The notes beneath the pieces were generated by a model. It was given only the letters and a program-made list of their open reading frames with translations, did not search any database and was not told the DNA's origin. From contig JAOTON010002073.1 of assembly GCA_034440635.1 (NCBI GenBank), positions 372,001 through 436,000 on the forward strand: a stretch of 64,000 bases of DNA, written 5' to 3'. The position numbers and the translations under genes were made by a program. Below, piece after piece: positions 38,101-45,200 of this stretch. This DNA is from Lepas anatifera. Taxonomy: Eukaryota > Arthropoda > Thecostraca > Lepadidae. Position 1 is the stretch's first letter, and each line of letters opens with the position of its first letter.

Positions 38101-40468
38101 GCCGGAGAGGCTGGACCTGCCGCCAGGAAGCAGTCAGATCGTCACGGCACGGTACTATGTGCCAGCTGTCGCCAGGCCGGGCGACACCTCCATGCTGTCG
38201 GTCTCAGTCCTGGCCAACGGTCTAGAGGACGGCACCGCCGTCTACCAGACCATCACTGTCCTGGGACAGGTGGGTGCATCATCTGGTAACGATGGTTACA
38301 GAGGTTATGTTTGGTCATGTTTGTCATGTCAGACAGGCAGGCTGCTGTAGAGAGCGGGGCGGAGCGGCTGCGGCGGTTGCGGCCTGACGATTGGCGCGGT
38401 GCTTGGGGCCCTGTTGGGTGTTGTCGCTCTCGGGCAGCGATTCAGGTATTTGTTATGTGTTTGTCATCAAAATAGTTGACACAATATTTCACTAATAATT
38501 CTACTTGTGTGTATGTGGGTATGTGTTGTCTGTGATCAATGTTTAACGGCAATCTGTACCGGCGCCTAGATTTAAGTCTCTGAGGTTTTGCGCCGGTCCA
38601 ACACCGATTATACCATTTCGGACATTGTGAATAATAAACGGCATGGAGATGGAGATGGAGGTCACGTTTGACTGGAGGAGTTATAGATATGTGATGGGTG
38701 ATAGTCCAAGAACTGGGCTAGTCGCTTAGTGAAAAGTTGGACTTCATGAGTATAGGAACGTTTTGCGATTGTAGGGATGGGAAGAGTCATGCCATTGCTT
38801 ACAGTGTTACGCCGTTATGTTAATGTTCCTGAACTAAAGCTAAGATAGAAGGGGAATGGCTCCTTTCCCCCAACTCACCCTCTCGCTACGTTCCTGGCCT
38901 TATGCACTGCTCTTTCCGTGTTTTGCGGCACATAGCCAGTACCTGACAAAGCAAATCCTAGCCACCTAACGCTTCACCCATCACACTTCACAGCGTAAAC
39001 TCACAGTAATGAGACTATGAACGTGCAGACTGACGCCCTCGATGACGCCCTCAGAGTGAGGACGTCTCGGCACCGACCTGCACGCTGCAGCGGGATGCCT
39101 ACGGACGTTGTGACGATAACCTCGACGAGGACAACTGCGGGGACCTGCTCTGGTCGGTGGACGTCAGCATCGCCGACAACGGAGCAGGTGAAAGAGCTGC
39201 CCTCGATGGTCCGGCGAAACGGGCCTCCCTTGGAGCGCCAGGGACGGCTTTCTCTTAGTTCTTAGAATTGTTGAAATTATATTTTTTCTGAGCTGGAACT
39301 GAGAGCTAATTATTATCCAGGACGCAGATTGGTGGCAGGTTGTTTCGTTCGTGCTATCGATGATTTCGCACACTGCCTCACTGTCTTATTGTTTCCACTG
39401 CACCTCTTCCAAAAATGAGGTTATTCTTATTTCCCGTCATTTACTCTGTTTCATGTATTTTGCAGTCAAGTGGCAGAAACAGGCTGAAAACATTGCCTTA
39501 TCATCTACAGAGCTTTAAGACCAGATATTCTAACTTTTTCACAAGGGTGTCCTCATTCCTTGTGACCACATTCTGAACAGCTCACCTGTGTCACTCGCCG
39601 CAGGGATTCACGAGGTTCACGTGTTCCCAAGCGGAAGGGGACGCCTGAGCACCGAGTCCTTTGTGGAGGGCACTCAGCAGGTAGTGGCCACGTACCAGAG
39701 CTCCTGCTGTCACCCCAACGCCAACATCACTGCTGTCGACCGACTTGGAAACGCTGGCACCTGCGTTATCCACCTGGGCGATGTTGGTACGTGGCCGAGG
39801 GCATGGTGGGAGAGGGCGAATCATATTGGAATGGAATTGAAAACATTTTGATGAAGGCGTAAATTCTTAGCATTGGGGACAACATGAATGTCTTGGTGAA
39901 AGTAAAATTACTTATTGCGTTATAATCAACGTGTTTGATCAAAAACTTCTGTTTTAATGTTCAACAATTTGTGATGAAAATTGGCAAAAGAACATTCACT
40001 TTGGAAAATACATGTCCATGTTAATTGTGATGTCTGCTGTCGGTAACCTTGGCTCTTAAATGAGGTTACATGTAAAAAGTCATCGGAAAGTACATTGCTA
40101 CAATCCTGTAAAAGGTGATGTGCGAGATGCCCCACATGTGCCCCTATCACAGGTGGGGATGCCACAGATGCCCCTATCGTGTGTCTACATCAGGTTCAGT
40201 CTAGCTACTCCTCTAATCTTTTCGTTCGCCTCTGCCTCGCCCGTCGCCAGAGTACGGCTCTTCAGCGCTGCTGGGATCTGCAGGACTTGGTCTGGTCATC
40301 GCTGCTGCGGTGCTGCTTCTTCTTCTGATCGTCCTCGCCCTGGTGACCGTGGCGCTGCGGCGTCGACGTGCCAAGTCGCGTGACCTTCCGACCCTGGACG
40401 AGCAGCGGCGTCGCGAGAGACACACTCCCGTGGCGGAGGAGACGGCCGCTGCCTCCAGCCAGATGTGA
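16762..40468 (+). CDS. VWA7-like transmembrane protein, 16-exon gene model
   Basis: Likely a secreted-pathway, single-pass cell-surface protein related to von Willebrand factor A domain-containing protein 7; its molecular role is not established in the family. Seen: signal peptide MTSPPRWICLLGMLSAASA; the family N-terminal region (THRNITIEAVKR, then LQAVQDFCSHTSWLDL, LTSGYISGQ, GKCSHGG, GINKDAF and SPHHDMHERAA); a VWA domain beginning about residue 327 with LVLDVSEGM and later IYLVTDRAPTD; C-terminal modules including YQSSCCHPNANITAVD; a transmembrane helix and basic tail. Five N-glycosylation sequons are visible (NIT, NSS, NVS, NNS, NIT). Phases match at every junction with exon 11 starting at 27,895, giving about 1,070 residues, against roughly 890 in human VWA7. 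The excess includes a ~60-residue insert in exon 7. Uncertain: exon 8 donor, exon 11 start and any 5' untranslated exon. Confidence 0.85.
17142..17699 (+). other. Intron 1, first part
   Basis: AT-rich intron sequence. Nothing recognisable apart from the splice donor at its start. Confidence 0.6.
17700..19046 (+). mobile_element. AGGTCA-rich DNA element in intron 1
   Basis: Left end TTTGCCCGGGTGGGG, right end CCACCACCCAAGAAAGGG before TTAA (19,047-19,050). Co-linear with 10,093-11,282 but more diverged; it shares the AGGTCA-TATT-AGGTCA motif (17,844-17,859) and TGACCTATTTTGACCT (about 18,851). The left TTAA is not intact. Non-coding. Confidence 0.7.
19051..21477 (+). other. Intron 1, middle part
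   Basis: Apart from the 66-bp tandem repeat inside it, I see no gene or element. A poly-G tract lies near 20,560. Confidence 0.5.
19325..19765. repeat. Tandem repeat, ~66-bp unit, 6-7 copies
   Basis: GGTTCATACTGGCCGCTGT recurs with starts near 19,371, 19,446, 19,514, 19,580, 19,645 and 19,711. Each is followed by GTGTACGGCGGTACAGCATA. Spacing settles at 65-68 bp. The ORF over it is a repeat product. Confidence 0.85.
21478..21862 (+). mobile_element. hAT-like MITE just upstream of exon 2
   Basis: Ends CAGGGGTGGATCCAGTGG and, inverted, CAGAGTTGGATCCAGCCAG. Flanks ACATTACG and ATATTAGG agree at 6 of 8 positions. 385 bp, non-coding. It ends only 88 bp before the exon 2 acceptor. Confidence 0.6.
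21951..22156 (+). CDS. VWA7-like exon 2
   Basis: Acceptor TTAACCACAG|G. Encodes YHFDSEQLQQSQ and LQAVQDFCSHTSWLDLD, matching the family's 'HFD.E' and 'LHtlQDFYSHSNWVELG' stretches. Donor CACTCG|GTAAAC. Phase 2 in, phase 1 out. Confidence 0.9.
22157..22568 (+). other. Intron 2
   Basis: 412-bp intron. No repeats or genes noticed. Confidence 0.7.
22569..22745 (+). CDS. VWA7-like exon 3
   Basis: Encodes CRDCSSADGTCTDN and LTSGYISGQY, typical of the VWA7 family's cysteine-containing N-terminal region. Acceptor CTCAACAG, donor AGAG|GTCAGA. Phase 1 both sides. Confidence 0.9.
23013..23149 (+). CDS. VWA7-like exon 4
   Basis: Encodes GKCSHGGLTDLS, GGINKDAFD and SPHHDMHERAAQCAIE, all signature stretches of the family. 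Acceptor CCTCCAG, donor CGAG|GTACGG. Phase 1 in, phase 0 out. Confidence 0.9.
23150..23589 (+). other. Intron 4, non-repetitive part
   Basis: AT-rich intron. A CTGCAG near 23,500 followed by an open stretch of about 15 codons looks like another possible acceptor, but the peptide has no family match. Confidence 0.5.
23590..23971 (+). repeat. 77-bp tandem repeat that copies the exon 5 splice acceptor
   Basis: GAATTC-starting units begin at 23,621, 23,698, 23,775, 23,852 and 23,929, exactly 77 bp apart, with a partial unit before. Each unit has a C/T-rich run (CTTCCCCCATTCCTGCAG or TTCAG) followed by 36 nt encoding NSATYLSSVLAA and then GTGGGA or GTGGGG. The last copy is the true start of exon 5. 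All three plus-strand frames stay open across the array, so use of an upstream acceptor would not terminate inside it. Confidence 0.95.
23930..24152 (+). CDS. VWA7-like exon 5: start of the VWA domain
   Basis: Begins NSATYLSSVLAAVGEERADW, contiguous in sense with exon 4's AAQCAIE, then QCLVLVLDVSEGMEPE. Asp335 and Ser337 sit where the VWA metal-site DxSxS lies, but the last Ser is Gly. Acceptor CCTGCAG in the last 77-bp unit (phase 0). Donor CTCAAG|GTGAGA (phase 1). Confidence 0.9.
24180..24452 (+). mobile_element. GGCGCC-rich MITE in intron 5
   Basis: Right end GGATCCGCCTATG. The interior matches 31,332-31,607 (GGGCGCCACTTTTG; TTCAGGGGGCGCC; GCGCCGTGACC). The left terminal ~13 bp is missing, yet ATTCACCA at 24,172-24,179 resembles ATTTACCA after the right end, a 7/8 target duplication. 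It starts 28 bp after the exon 5 donor. Non-coding. Confidence 0.7.
24700..24840. repeat. CATA microsatellite
   Basis: Imperfect (CATA)n run on the plus strand. The opposite-strand ORFs rich in MYVC residues are artefacts of it. Confidence 0.95.
24904..25127 (+). CDS. VWA7-like exon 6: middle of the VWA domain
   Basis: Encodes GVTPALVTSDLDALRRQLDR, an Ala-rich helix and DIYLVTDRAPTD, which fits the late VWA strand with Thr-Asp as in 'fTDa.akD'. Acceptor CCCGGCAG, donor ACCAGG|GTGGGT. Phase 1 in, 0 out. Confidence 0.9.
25128..25476 (+). other. Intron 6
   Basis: 349 bp, AT-rich, ending CTGCTCAG. Nothing else noticed. Confidence 0.7.
25477..25806 (+). CDS. VWA7-like exon 7 with in-frame SINE-like insert
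   Basis: Starts VNLILSG, the last VWA strand, and ends PLQVYSNVSRASGGLVVEVGK, matching the family's 'Y..ls..SGG' segment. Between them, at about residues 457-519, lie ~60 residues where relatives have only a short loop. That DNA contains, on the minus strand, a perfect tRNA B-box-like GGGTTCGATTCC. Phase 0 in and out, open throughout. Donor TCCAAG|GTGATG. Confidence 0.8.
25497..25665 (-). repeat. tRNA-derived SINE-like fragment inside exon 7
   Basis: Minus strand: an anticodon-arm-like CGGCCGAGCG followed by GGGTTCGATTCCCCGCC (T-arm/B box), then a GC-rich tail. The A box is absent, so the head is truncated. An intron exactly replacing it (GT at 25,497, AG at 25,661) would be out of phase, favouring true coding inclusion. 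Confidence 0.5.
25807..26211 (+). other. Intron 7
   Basis: 405 bp, no element noticed. Ends GTGTTGCAG. Confidence 0.7.
26212..26345 (+). CDS. VWA7-like exon 8
   Basis: Encodes ATLLQAYDVGVPGFSIMFGVD and SQLEVTLTGQVETALLTSPAG, which resembles the family's 'vD.sv.el.vsl.G....tL.sP.G' beta-sandwich. The phase-2 donor needed by exon 9 is GCGGG|GTCCGC, a weak site. A nearby CTCAG|GTCTGG at 26,362 would be out of phase. Confidence 0.75.
26564..26731 (+). CDS. VWA7-like exon 9
   Basis: Encodes RLHVVLNSEQLRVVWLDEPAR and WRLELTSRDSYYLAHVTVR, a predicted beta-sandwich. Acceptor CTGCCAG, donor TCCG|GTAAGC. Phase 2 both sides. Confidence 0.85.
26732..27105 (+). other. Intron 9
   Basis: 374 bp with a long C-rich pyrimidine tract before TTCAG. 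No elements noticed. Confidence 0.7.
27106..27212 (+). CDS. VWA7-like exon 10
   Basis: Encodes AVSYLDIRASVVTLADRG and MQVSRGRLVTGG. Excellent donor GGAG|GTAAGT. Phase 2 in, 1 out. Confidence 0.85.
27213..27894 (+). other. Intron 10
   Basis: Contains a GGGA-rich patch (27,360-27,385), a stretch with inverted GGGGGCT/AGCCCCC motifs typical of small transposons, and a tRNA-like SINE fragment at 27,806-27,875. Confidence 0.5.
27806..27875 (-). repeat. tRNA-derived SINE fragment
   Basis: The minus strand has GTGGGTTCGAATCCGCCC, a perfect B box in a T-arm context. The 5' half is degenerate and cannot form a full cloverleaf, so not a tRNA gene. Confidence 0.55.
27895..28100 (+). CDS. VWA7-like exon 11, 5' edge uncertain
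   Basis: Encodes STDDQPFRDVTDVFVTSLSG, DVIAQIPYNLGAQWSLYLPL and NPIWLSQPANIR. The phase-compatible acceptor is GGCAG at 27,894. A better acceptor by sequence is TTCTTCTGCAAATCATCAG at 27,946, but it is one phase off exon 10. Donor ACGT|GTGAGT gives phase 0. Confidence 0.65.
28101..28588 (+). other. Intron 11 before the large insertion
   Basis: Intron sequence with no gene. A G-rich run lies near 28,436. Confidence 0.6.
28589..28596. repeat. Target duplication ATTGCCTG (left)
   Basis: Identical to 37,509-37,516 beyond the opposite inverted end; the match extends two further bases (TG) that can belong to either side. Confidence 0.8.
29134..29220 (+). mobile_element. Second copy of the island's left terminus
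   Basis: CAGGGACGGCGGATTCC repeats the 28,597 terminus exactly and is followed by a hairpin-like GTGTGCAGTTGCACAC. The first copy has the analogous GTGGTGCAGTTGCACCAC. No separate right end was found. Confidence 0.7.
29308..29494 (-). mobile_element. tRNA-derived SINE with 15-bp target duplication
   Basis: Minus strand: A-box-like TAGTGGAGTGG, B-box-like GGTTCAAGGCC, a non-tRNA body and an ATT-repeat tail. It is flanked by exact GTCAAGAGAAAATCA repeats at 29,293-29,307 and 29,495-29,509. The layout and duplication length are those of LINE-mobilised SINEs. Confidence 0.9.
30346..31331. other. Island interior without genes
   Basis: Contains a tRNA-like SINE fragment at about 30,890-30,976. 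Otherwise no gene or recognisable element. Confidence 0.5.
30890..30976 (-). repeat. tRNA-like SINE fragment
   Basis: Minus strand: GGTTGCTCGGTTGGTAGAGC (D-arm/A box) followed by TCGGGCTCCGGCCCG, with a weak B box (GATCGGTTCCCC). The region between is too long for a tRNA gene. Confidence 0.45.
31332..31607 (+). mobile_element. GGCGCC-rich hAT-like MITE, best-preserved copy
   Basis: Ends CATAGGCAGATCC and, inverted, CATACGCGGATC. Flanks GACGGATC and GGCGGATC agree at 7 of 8. 276 bp with repeated GGGGGCGCC blocks. Related copies: 12,360-12,545 (minus), 24,180-24,452, 48,942-49,206 (minus), 60,124-60,285. Confidence 0.8.
31608..32690. other. Island interior without genes
   Basis: It opens with GGCGGATCTAG, the start of another related element without a visible partner. 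The rest is unrecognised AT-rich sequence. Confidence 0.5.
32690..34080 (+). pseudogene. Non-LTR retrotransposon remnant: RT and RNase H
   Basis: Degenerate ORF2-type sequence. RT palm motif A appears as VAFDFAHAYDVVDHH (about 32,760-32,805), the catalytic YxDD box as YMYTDD (33,028-33,045), and a thumb-like region spans about 33,120-33,640 (TLQLLGVTIDRLL). An RNase H start follows as WVWTDGS (33,907) with AEMVAI (34,030-34,050). The reading frame switches several times and stops intervene, so it is dead. The upstream endonuclease and early RT motifs are missing. Family likely Jockey- or I-like because of the RNase H; inference. Confidence 0.85.
34110..34290 (-). pseudogene. Minus-strand RNase H fragment of a second non-LTR element
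   Basis: The minus strand reads SIFTSELYSIFFCCLDQVSK and KFAIFTDSLSYLQTLK. The Glu-Leu and Thr-Asp-Ser contexts match the second and third acidic positions of retrotransposon RNase H. The first catalytic Asp is not in this piece. Probably the downstream end of the RT remnant at 36,600-37,300. Confidence 0.75.
34678..35126 (+). mobile_element. TTAA-flanked MITE, copy 1
   Basis: TTAA (34,674-34,677) then AGGGAACGTGGCACCTT; the right end AAGGTGCCACATTCCTT then TTAA (35,127-35,130). The 449-bp interior matches, inverted, 47,476-47,925, e.g. GATGCTCATCGTGATGTCAG. Non-coding. The size and TTAA suggest piggyBac- or Kolobok-type mobilisation. Confidence 0.85.
35180..35545 (-). repeat. tRNA-derived SINE-like element
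   Basis: Minus strand from about 35,537: GCAGTGGTCTAGTGGTTAGAG (A box) and GCGGGTCGAATCCGGGG (B box), a near cloverleaf of ~75 nt. It continues into unrelated body sequence, so a SINE head is likelier than a tRNA gene. Left boundary not fixed. Confidence 0.55.
35546..36599. other. Island interior without genes
   Basis: AT-rich. Probably includes decayed interior of the minus-strand retroelement and unrecognised insertions. Confidence 0.4.
36600..37300 (-). pseudogene. Minus-strand non-LTR retrotransposon RT remnant
   Basis: Read on the minus strand: a YxDD-box-like VEDFTI near 37,175-37,155, then AQRRLQLGLDILQQWITRNG and LKFSSSK (about 37,130-37,040), then a thumb stretch. After a break comes YRSLIRPKIEYGC (about 36,725-36,690). 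These follow the order seen in Jockey-clade RTs ('..NDIADT..', 'FvDDf', 'LqlaLdrLqqW', 'YRSLIRskLdYGc'). Stops and frameshifts make it non-functional. The first catalytic Asp of YxDD is replaced by Glu. Parts are displaced by later insertions. Confidence 0.8.
36735..36815. repeat. Short degenerate repeat of GCGTATAACGT
   Basis: AGCGTATAACGTG-like words repeat five or six times within 80 bp, inside the minus-strand RT remnant. Confidence 0.7.
37509..37516. repeat. Target duplication ATTGCCTG (right)
   Basis: Exact partner of 28,589-28,596, directly after the inverted end GGAATCCGCCGTCTCTG. Confidence 0.8.
37670..37869 (+). CDS. VWA7-like exon 12
   Basis: Encodes VVGLTDDGSRWMRQAPLL, SSVTLELLRPEVDAVRPGQT and VTFLLTNQRPILRSFDLSG, which fits the family's 'VvGtD..G' segment and an Ig-like strand pattern. 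Acceptor CCGCTAG (phase 0), donor TTAGG|GTGAGT (phase 2). Confidence 0.85.
38083..38269 (+). CDS. VWA7-like exon 13
   Basis: Encodes YLHSVEPERLDLPPGSSQIV, ARYYVPAVARPGDTSMLSVS and GTAVYQTITVLGQ. Acceptor TCTTCAG, donor GACAG|GTGGGT. Phase 2 in, 0 out. Confidence 0.85.
38270..39054 (+). other. Intron 13
   Basis: 785-bp intron. An inverted pair, TACCGGCGC and GCGCCGGTC, lies at 38,558 and 38,592. No other feature. Confidence 0.5.
39055..39187 (+). CDS. VWA7-like exon 14
   Basis: Encodes SEDVSAPTCTLQRDAYGRC, an acidic DDNLDEDNCGD loop and LLWSVDVSIADNGAG, close to the family's 'P.C.......C......W.a.....D..sGl' layout. This frame lacks an ATG, so it is easily missed. Acceptor CCCTCAG, donor AGCAG|GTGAAA. 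Phase 0 in, 1 out. Confidence 0.85.
39188..39603 (+). other. Intron 14
   Basis: 416 bp, nothing recognisable. Confidence 0.7.
39604..39786 (+). CDS. VWA7-like exon 15
   Basis: Encodes GIHEVHVFPSGRGRLSTESF and VVATYQSSCCHPNANITAVD followed by RLGNAGTC. The Ser-Cys-Cys and 'vvD..GN...C' pattern is diagnostic for the family's last extracellular module. Acceptor GCCGCAG, donor GTTG|GTACGT. Phase 1 both sides. Confidence 0.9.
39787..40250 (+). other. Intron 15
   Basis: 464-bp intron with no gene. The copied phrase GATGCCCC(A/T) at 40,125 and 40,158 is a minor repeat. Confidence 0.6.
40251..40468 (+). CDS. VWA7-like exon 16: transmembrane helix and tail
   Basis: Encodes YGSSALLGSAGLG followed by a ~24-residue hydrophobic helix ending VLALVTVAL, then the stop-transfer RRRRAKSR and a ~35-residue charged tail ending AAASSQM and TGA at 40,466. 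This indicates a type I membrane protein with a short cytoplasmic tail. Acceptor GTCGCCAG. Confidence 0.9.
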
Positions 40469-41640
40469 GGAGCTGGTCGCCAACATCTCGAGGATGGAGA
40501 TGCTGGGATGCTTATGACTGGATGAAGACGACATGCAGATGTGATTGGAAGATTAGGCAAGCATGGGAGGAAGATAAGGTTTGTAGTGGAAGAACATTTG
40601 GAAATGGCGATGAAAGGGAGATGAGAACGGTGAGGATGGAAATTTAGGAGACAGTGATAACATCAGAGGTCGGAAAAACTGCTAACTCGCCAACAATGTT
40701 GGTGACAAAAGTAGGTAAAGCCGGAGACAAAACAAGCAGGACTGTGCACATTTCAGCGTGAGAAATTGACGCTTTAGTCTGCCAGTACACTTTCTAAGAT
40801 TCAAAAGGACTCTGAGGGTCTGGCAAATAATACCCTCTTTTAGTGCCAAAGCTCAATATTCTTCATTACGCAATCTATTTTAAATTGTTTTGGTGATACC
40901 TGACACTTTTTCTGAACTCTGGATAGGATGCTCTTGCTTTCCTCCACCTTGTTTTAATCCTTTACTATTGGAACCTTTAAAGCTGTGATGAAGATGAAAG
41001 AAGATAGTGCTTAGAGGACGATAATAAATACATCTTATAAATATGATTGAGGTATGCAGATGTGAACGATAGTCACAAGAAGAAAAGTCACAGATGATGG
41101 GTGAATGTGGGGTAATAGTTTGTGAAATATGTGGGATATTGTTACAGCGTGACCATGGGAAGCTGTTTTCCTTCAGAAATGATGACAGAACTTTACCAAA
41201 TATATTATACTGTGGACGAAAGTGGTAATCGGCAGCCAATGTGAATTCTGCCTTATGAGAAGTAACAGAGCTATATATTCCTGCACAGTGCCAACAAAAT
41301 TGCCAGCTTTAAAATGGTCTTAGACTCGCGTAAGGGCAGTAGTCGGTAGTAGAGTAACTGAAAAGCATTTTGTAATTATATTTCCACGAGCATGCAAAAT
41401 GTGTGGAATCTGCTTTAAACAAACTCAATCAATCGACGCGGACATCAAATCTGCATTCGACAGATCTGTTGTCTCATAGAATATTTGACCGCAAGCGGAT
41501 ATCGATTGTCTTGTCAATGTTGTACCACATGTTGTGCTGTATTAAGATTATGTACTTATTTGCATAGAAGAACAGCACAAATATTCGTAAGCCCGAATAA
41601 ATGCTGACTAGAAGTAATTAAATAAAAACAAGGAAGACGC
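40469..41640 (+). other. Probable 3' untranslated region and flank
   Basis: Follows the stop codon. AATAAA at 41,023-41,028 and 41,596-41,601 are candidate polyadenylation signals; the true end is unknown. Bases 40,670-40,920 resemble 54,690-54,970. Confidence 0.5.
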
Positions 41641-42250
41641 ACAGCAAATTCCTTCGCTGGAAACCAGCTCACTACACCACTGCACTACCAAGATCACTAC
41701 CGTGACACATGTTCACCATAACACTGCACTACCGTCGGCACTCAGTGGTGAGATGACTTTAACTTTTAACAAAACTGCGCCACTAGGTAGCGCAGTTTTG
41801 CAGTCCATGGCGGGCCCGGGGGGGCCTAGTAGAACTGTCGGGTTTGGCTTTATTTGCGTTGCGGCCGCCCCGTATGCATTGCGACACAGGCGCATTGCAG
41901 TACCGTATGGCACTGCAGTGGTGCTGTGTCATACGAATTTCGGCAGGAGGTGAAGGGGTGGGGCATTGGAGGAGAGAAGGAGGAGCAGGTTGTCATGCGC
42001 GACCCCCATTCCCTGTGGCGCCGACCCAGCTAAGCAGGGACTGCACCAAGCCGTCACGTCTTGCCGCTTTATCCGCGCGCAGCCGCCCTGACATCGATTC
42101 GCCTCGCGACGCGGCGCAACAATCGCGGCGCGACGAGTGTGGCGCACTTGCGCGGAACGTGGCGCAGCAACGCGGCGCGGGCGACGAGGCGGCGCCGTAG
42201 GAACCCACGCGAAACTGGTCCTTTTGTGTTTGAACGGGCTTGAACCGCGC
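41641..42250. other. CpG-rich stretch
   Basis: After a short repeat of CACTGCACTACC, bases 42,040-42,200 are dense in CG with repeated GCGGCGC and TGGCGCA words. It could be an unmethylated regulatory patch. No exon recognised. Confidence 0.45.
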
Positions 42251-45200
42251 GTGAATTGACAAGTTTTCACAGTCAGCTGGCTGTTTTACTTAGGGTGTTT
42301 TCTTACTTCAGACAGGGTTTTTTCTACAATAAAAATAAGGCTGCAGTCACCAGTGGGTTGGTCAACTATGGTAGAAGTGGCGATAACAGAACCTTGGTCT
42401 CAAAACTCTCCAAAGTAACTTTTTATCAAGAGACTTTATTTGTGTGATGGAGCTAACGAAGTTTCAATTGAGCATGTTTCTATTGCCTACACGGAGGATT
42501 TTTTTTAAATAAAGGGCAGCGGTTCCTCTCCCCTGTAAAGGAAAGAGTAGTTCATTGTCTGGAAAGAGGAAAAATGAGCTAGCTCTGAGGTCTTTGAGTT
42601 AAAGTATTCTTTTTCCCATTGAGTTCTGAATATACCCACGAGAAAATAGAATGATGTTCTACTCATCAAAGCACAAGGCAACCCATTGGAATGGCGAAAC
42701 GCCTCAATAAAGCTACATCGGGGCGGCAGAAGACAAAACTGGGAGCTTTTTTGAGCGTGTGAACCGACCCTTCTGGGACCACCTCCAGCCTCGACCCTGG
42801 CGGGCCGTCCAGGACCGGATCAGGTGGCTCTTAAATCATGGTGATGGGCAGAGGAGCTATTGAGAGAATGCAGTGGCATAACAATCACTAAGCTCTGTGG
42901 GGGAACTCCATCACAATCCTGAATCGCACACATACCGTCATATTCCTTCTTAATGAGCTTCATTAAAAATTGCCTGGAACGAATGCTATCATCATGATTA
43001 AAACTTCTATCTGGTCCAAACAAACTGTAATTTTAACGTACCACTGTCAAAGCACTGTTAACAAACTAAAATAAAGTATAACTGCTGTTCGTTTTCGCGT
43101 GGGCCCCGACTGGCTTGCATCCTCACCAGCATCGCTTCTAAGCCCGCCTCTGGCGCCTCAGTCGGTAGTCCTTCAGCGGCAATCAACGCTCCTGATCCAG
43201 CAGCCCTTCCTGCCGCCCTATATCACCTGTCCAGTTTTACTGCCAGTCTTAGTGCTGATCGCCCGCTTCGCTGGCTATAAGGTGCCCGGCCGTTTTTCTA
43301 CCGAATTCCAAAGGCGTGTCGGCTGTACTGCGATGGAAGTAGCAGGTCATCTGGGAATGCCGGAGGTCGGTATAGAAACTGGAGCTGGGTACTAAAACTA
43401 CACGAATCCACTGTTCGGATTGAGTGTTGTTGATGCACATCGACACTTAAGCCAAGGCGTGGGGAAGACGGCGGATAATTTTGAAACGTCCACAATCGTA
43501 ATGAAGCAATCATAATGATTTTTTTTTGCTGTGTCTTTTAGTGTCATTGATATCTGACTACCAGCGTAAATATATTTAGACAGAGGCATGCACACTGCTC
43601 AAAGTACTAATAGTTTGTTTTAGGTTGCTCACTTATGACTCATTCACACAGAAATAACATTATTCGATGTCTGACCACAGACGTCGAAAGCGGAGGGGGA
43701 CGGAGGGACGTGTCCCCCGAAATCGCGAACCAGGGAGTGATATCCCACAAAATTGCTAGGACTCGACCTAGGTTTTTCATTGTTTTCCTCATACCTACGC
43801 AGACCGATGCAATTGTGTTGGTAAAGTGTACCATGGGTAGCGTTTTCAGAGACAGCCAAAATGCCCAAAATTCACCTTCCATCCCACCGTCTTCCGGTCA
43901 CTTCATGTCAGGCATATGGGCGTCACTTAGCCTTTGGGCTTTGCCAATCTTTGTTATAACGTTATTGTTTGATAATTTTTTGTATCATGTCCGGGGTCCA
44001 TCCCGAAGTTAAAATATCACCATATTGTCGTTAATAACTGCTTCTACCTTTTCTAAACACTGTTTAATTTCAATCTGTGCACGGTTTGAGCCCATTCGGC
44101 TAGAGTGTTATCTTTTCAGCCAATGAGAGACCGTTTTACTGCATTTAAGACAGGTCTCAGCCAATGAGGGACCACCACCTTTCATTCATTGGGGACCAAT
44201 GCGTGACTCGAATCTTTGAGGTCGTTCCGCCTGAACGACTTGCAGTGTTTACTGGAAGGCCATTGTTGTCGCCTAGCCTGTGTGGTGGTCCCACGGTCAC
44301 GAGCGGACCATTTGGCGCGTTGTCCTGGCGCCAAATTACTGGTATCGTGAGGGCTGACTGACCCCCGTCTGTGGTGTCGACTTCATCATCTGGTCTCAAA
44401 TGAGTGTGGTCTCTTACAGCTCACATCGCGAATACCTGCCAAGTACACAAAAAGGAGCAAAACCCCTAGTATATCCGTAGCACAAGTTAAAGTGAATATA
44501 AGAAAATGTAAACTGAAAAATCGCGCACGCTGACTTTCTTTGTAAGTAAGGTAATTACTTTTTCCCTAAATCGATGATCAGATCCGGTAGAAAAAAACAA
44601 ACCAATGATAAATATAAAACTGTCGATAACGCCTTCGACGGATTTTCATTAAGAAGGGAATATCAGCACACCAATCAGAATATAGATCAGCACAATAGTC
44701 AAAAGTATTCTTAGCACCTACCTGTACCGCGCCGATATCCCCGACGTTATTTAGGGGCCCCGCGCCGGGAGTATCATGGTTGCGCGTTTTGGTGCCTGTA
44801 TGTTTTTATGTATCGCTTACTGCAAATATACTATATGGATCTAAAAGTCAAAGCTCCCTCAGTTTAGCTTGGCTCTTCCCCAGGCCCGGTGTCACTCGGT
44901 ACTCGGTAAGGTATTCTCCCAATCATTCATAGCCGTCGGTATCCACCCCGCAGCAGTGGGCGGACCCTGCTTCTTCCTGCCACAGCCGCCGTCACCGCTG
45001 CCAGACCCTCCCAACGACAAACGGGCCAATTACCGCACGGAAACAATACAAATTGATTTGTAATTGCTAATAAGTGTTTTTAGGGAGATATTGTTGGTGG
45101 GGGCTCATCTATCACAATTTGTGTTACATGAGCTACGTGGGAAGGCATTTAGGACAGGGCGGGTATCTGGTATCGATGAGGAACGGCCCACTTTGTTCCG

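Noticed and set aside
41641..41720. SINE-like CACTACACCACTGCACTACC sequence
   Set aside because: Only an A-box-like stretch is seen on the minus strand with no B box; evidence too thin to call.
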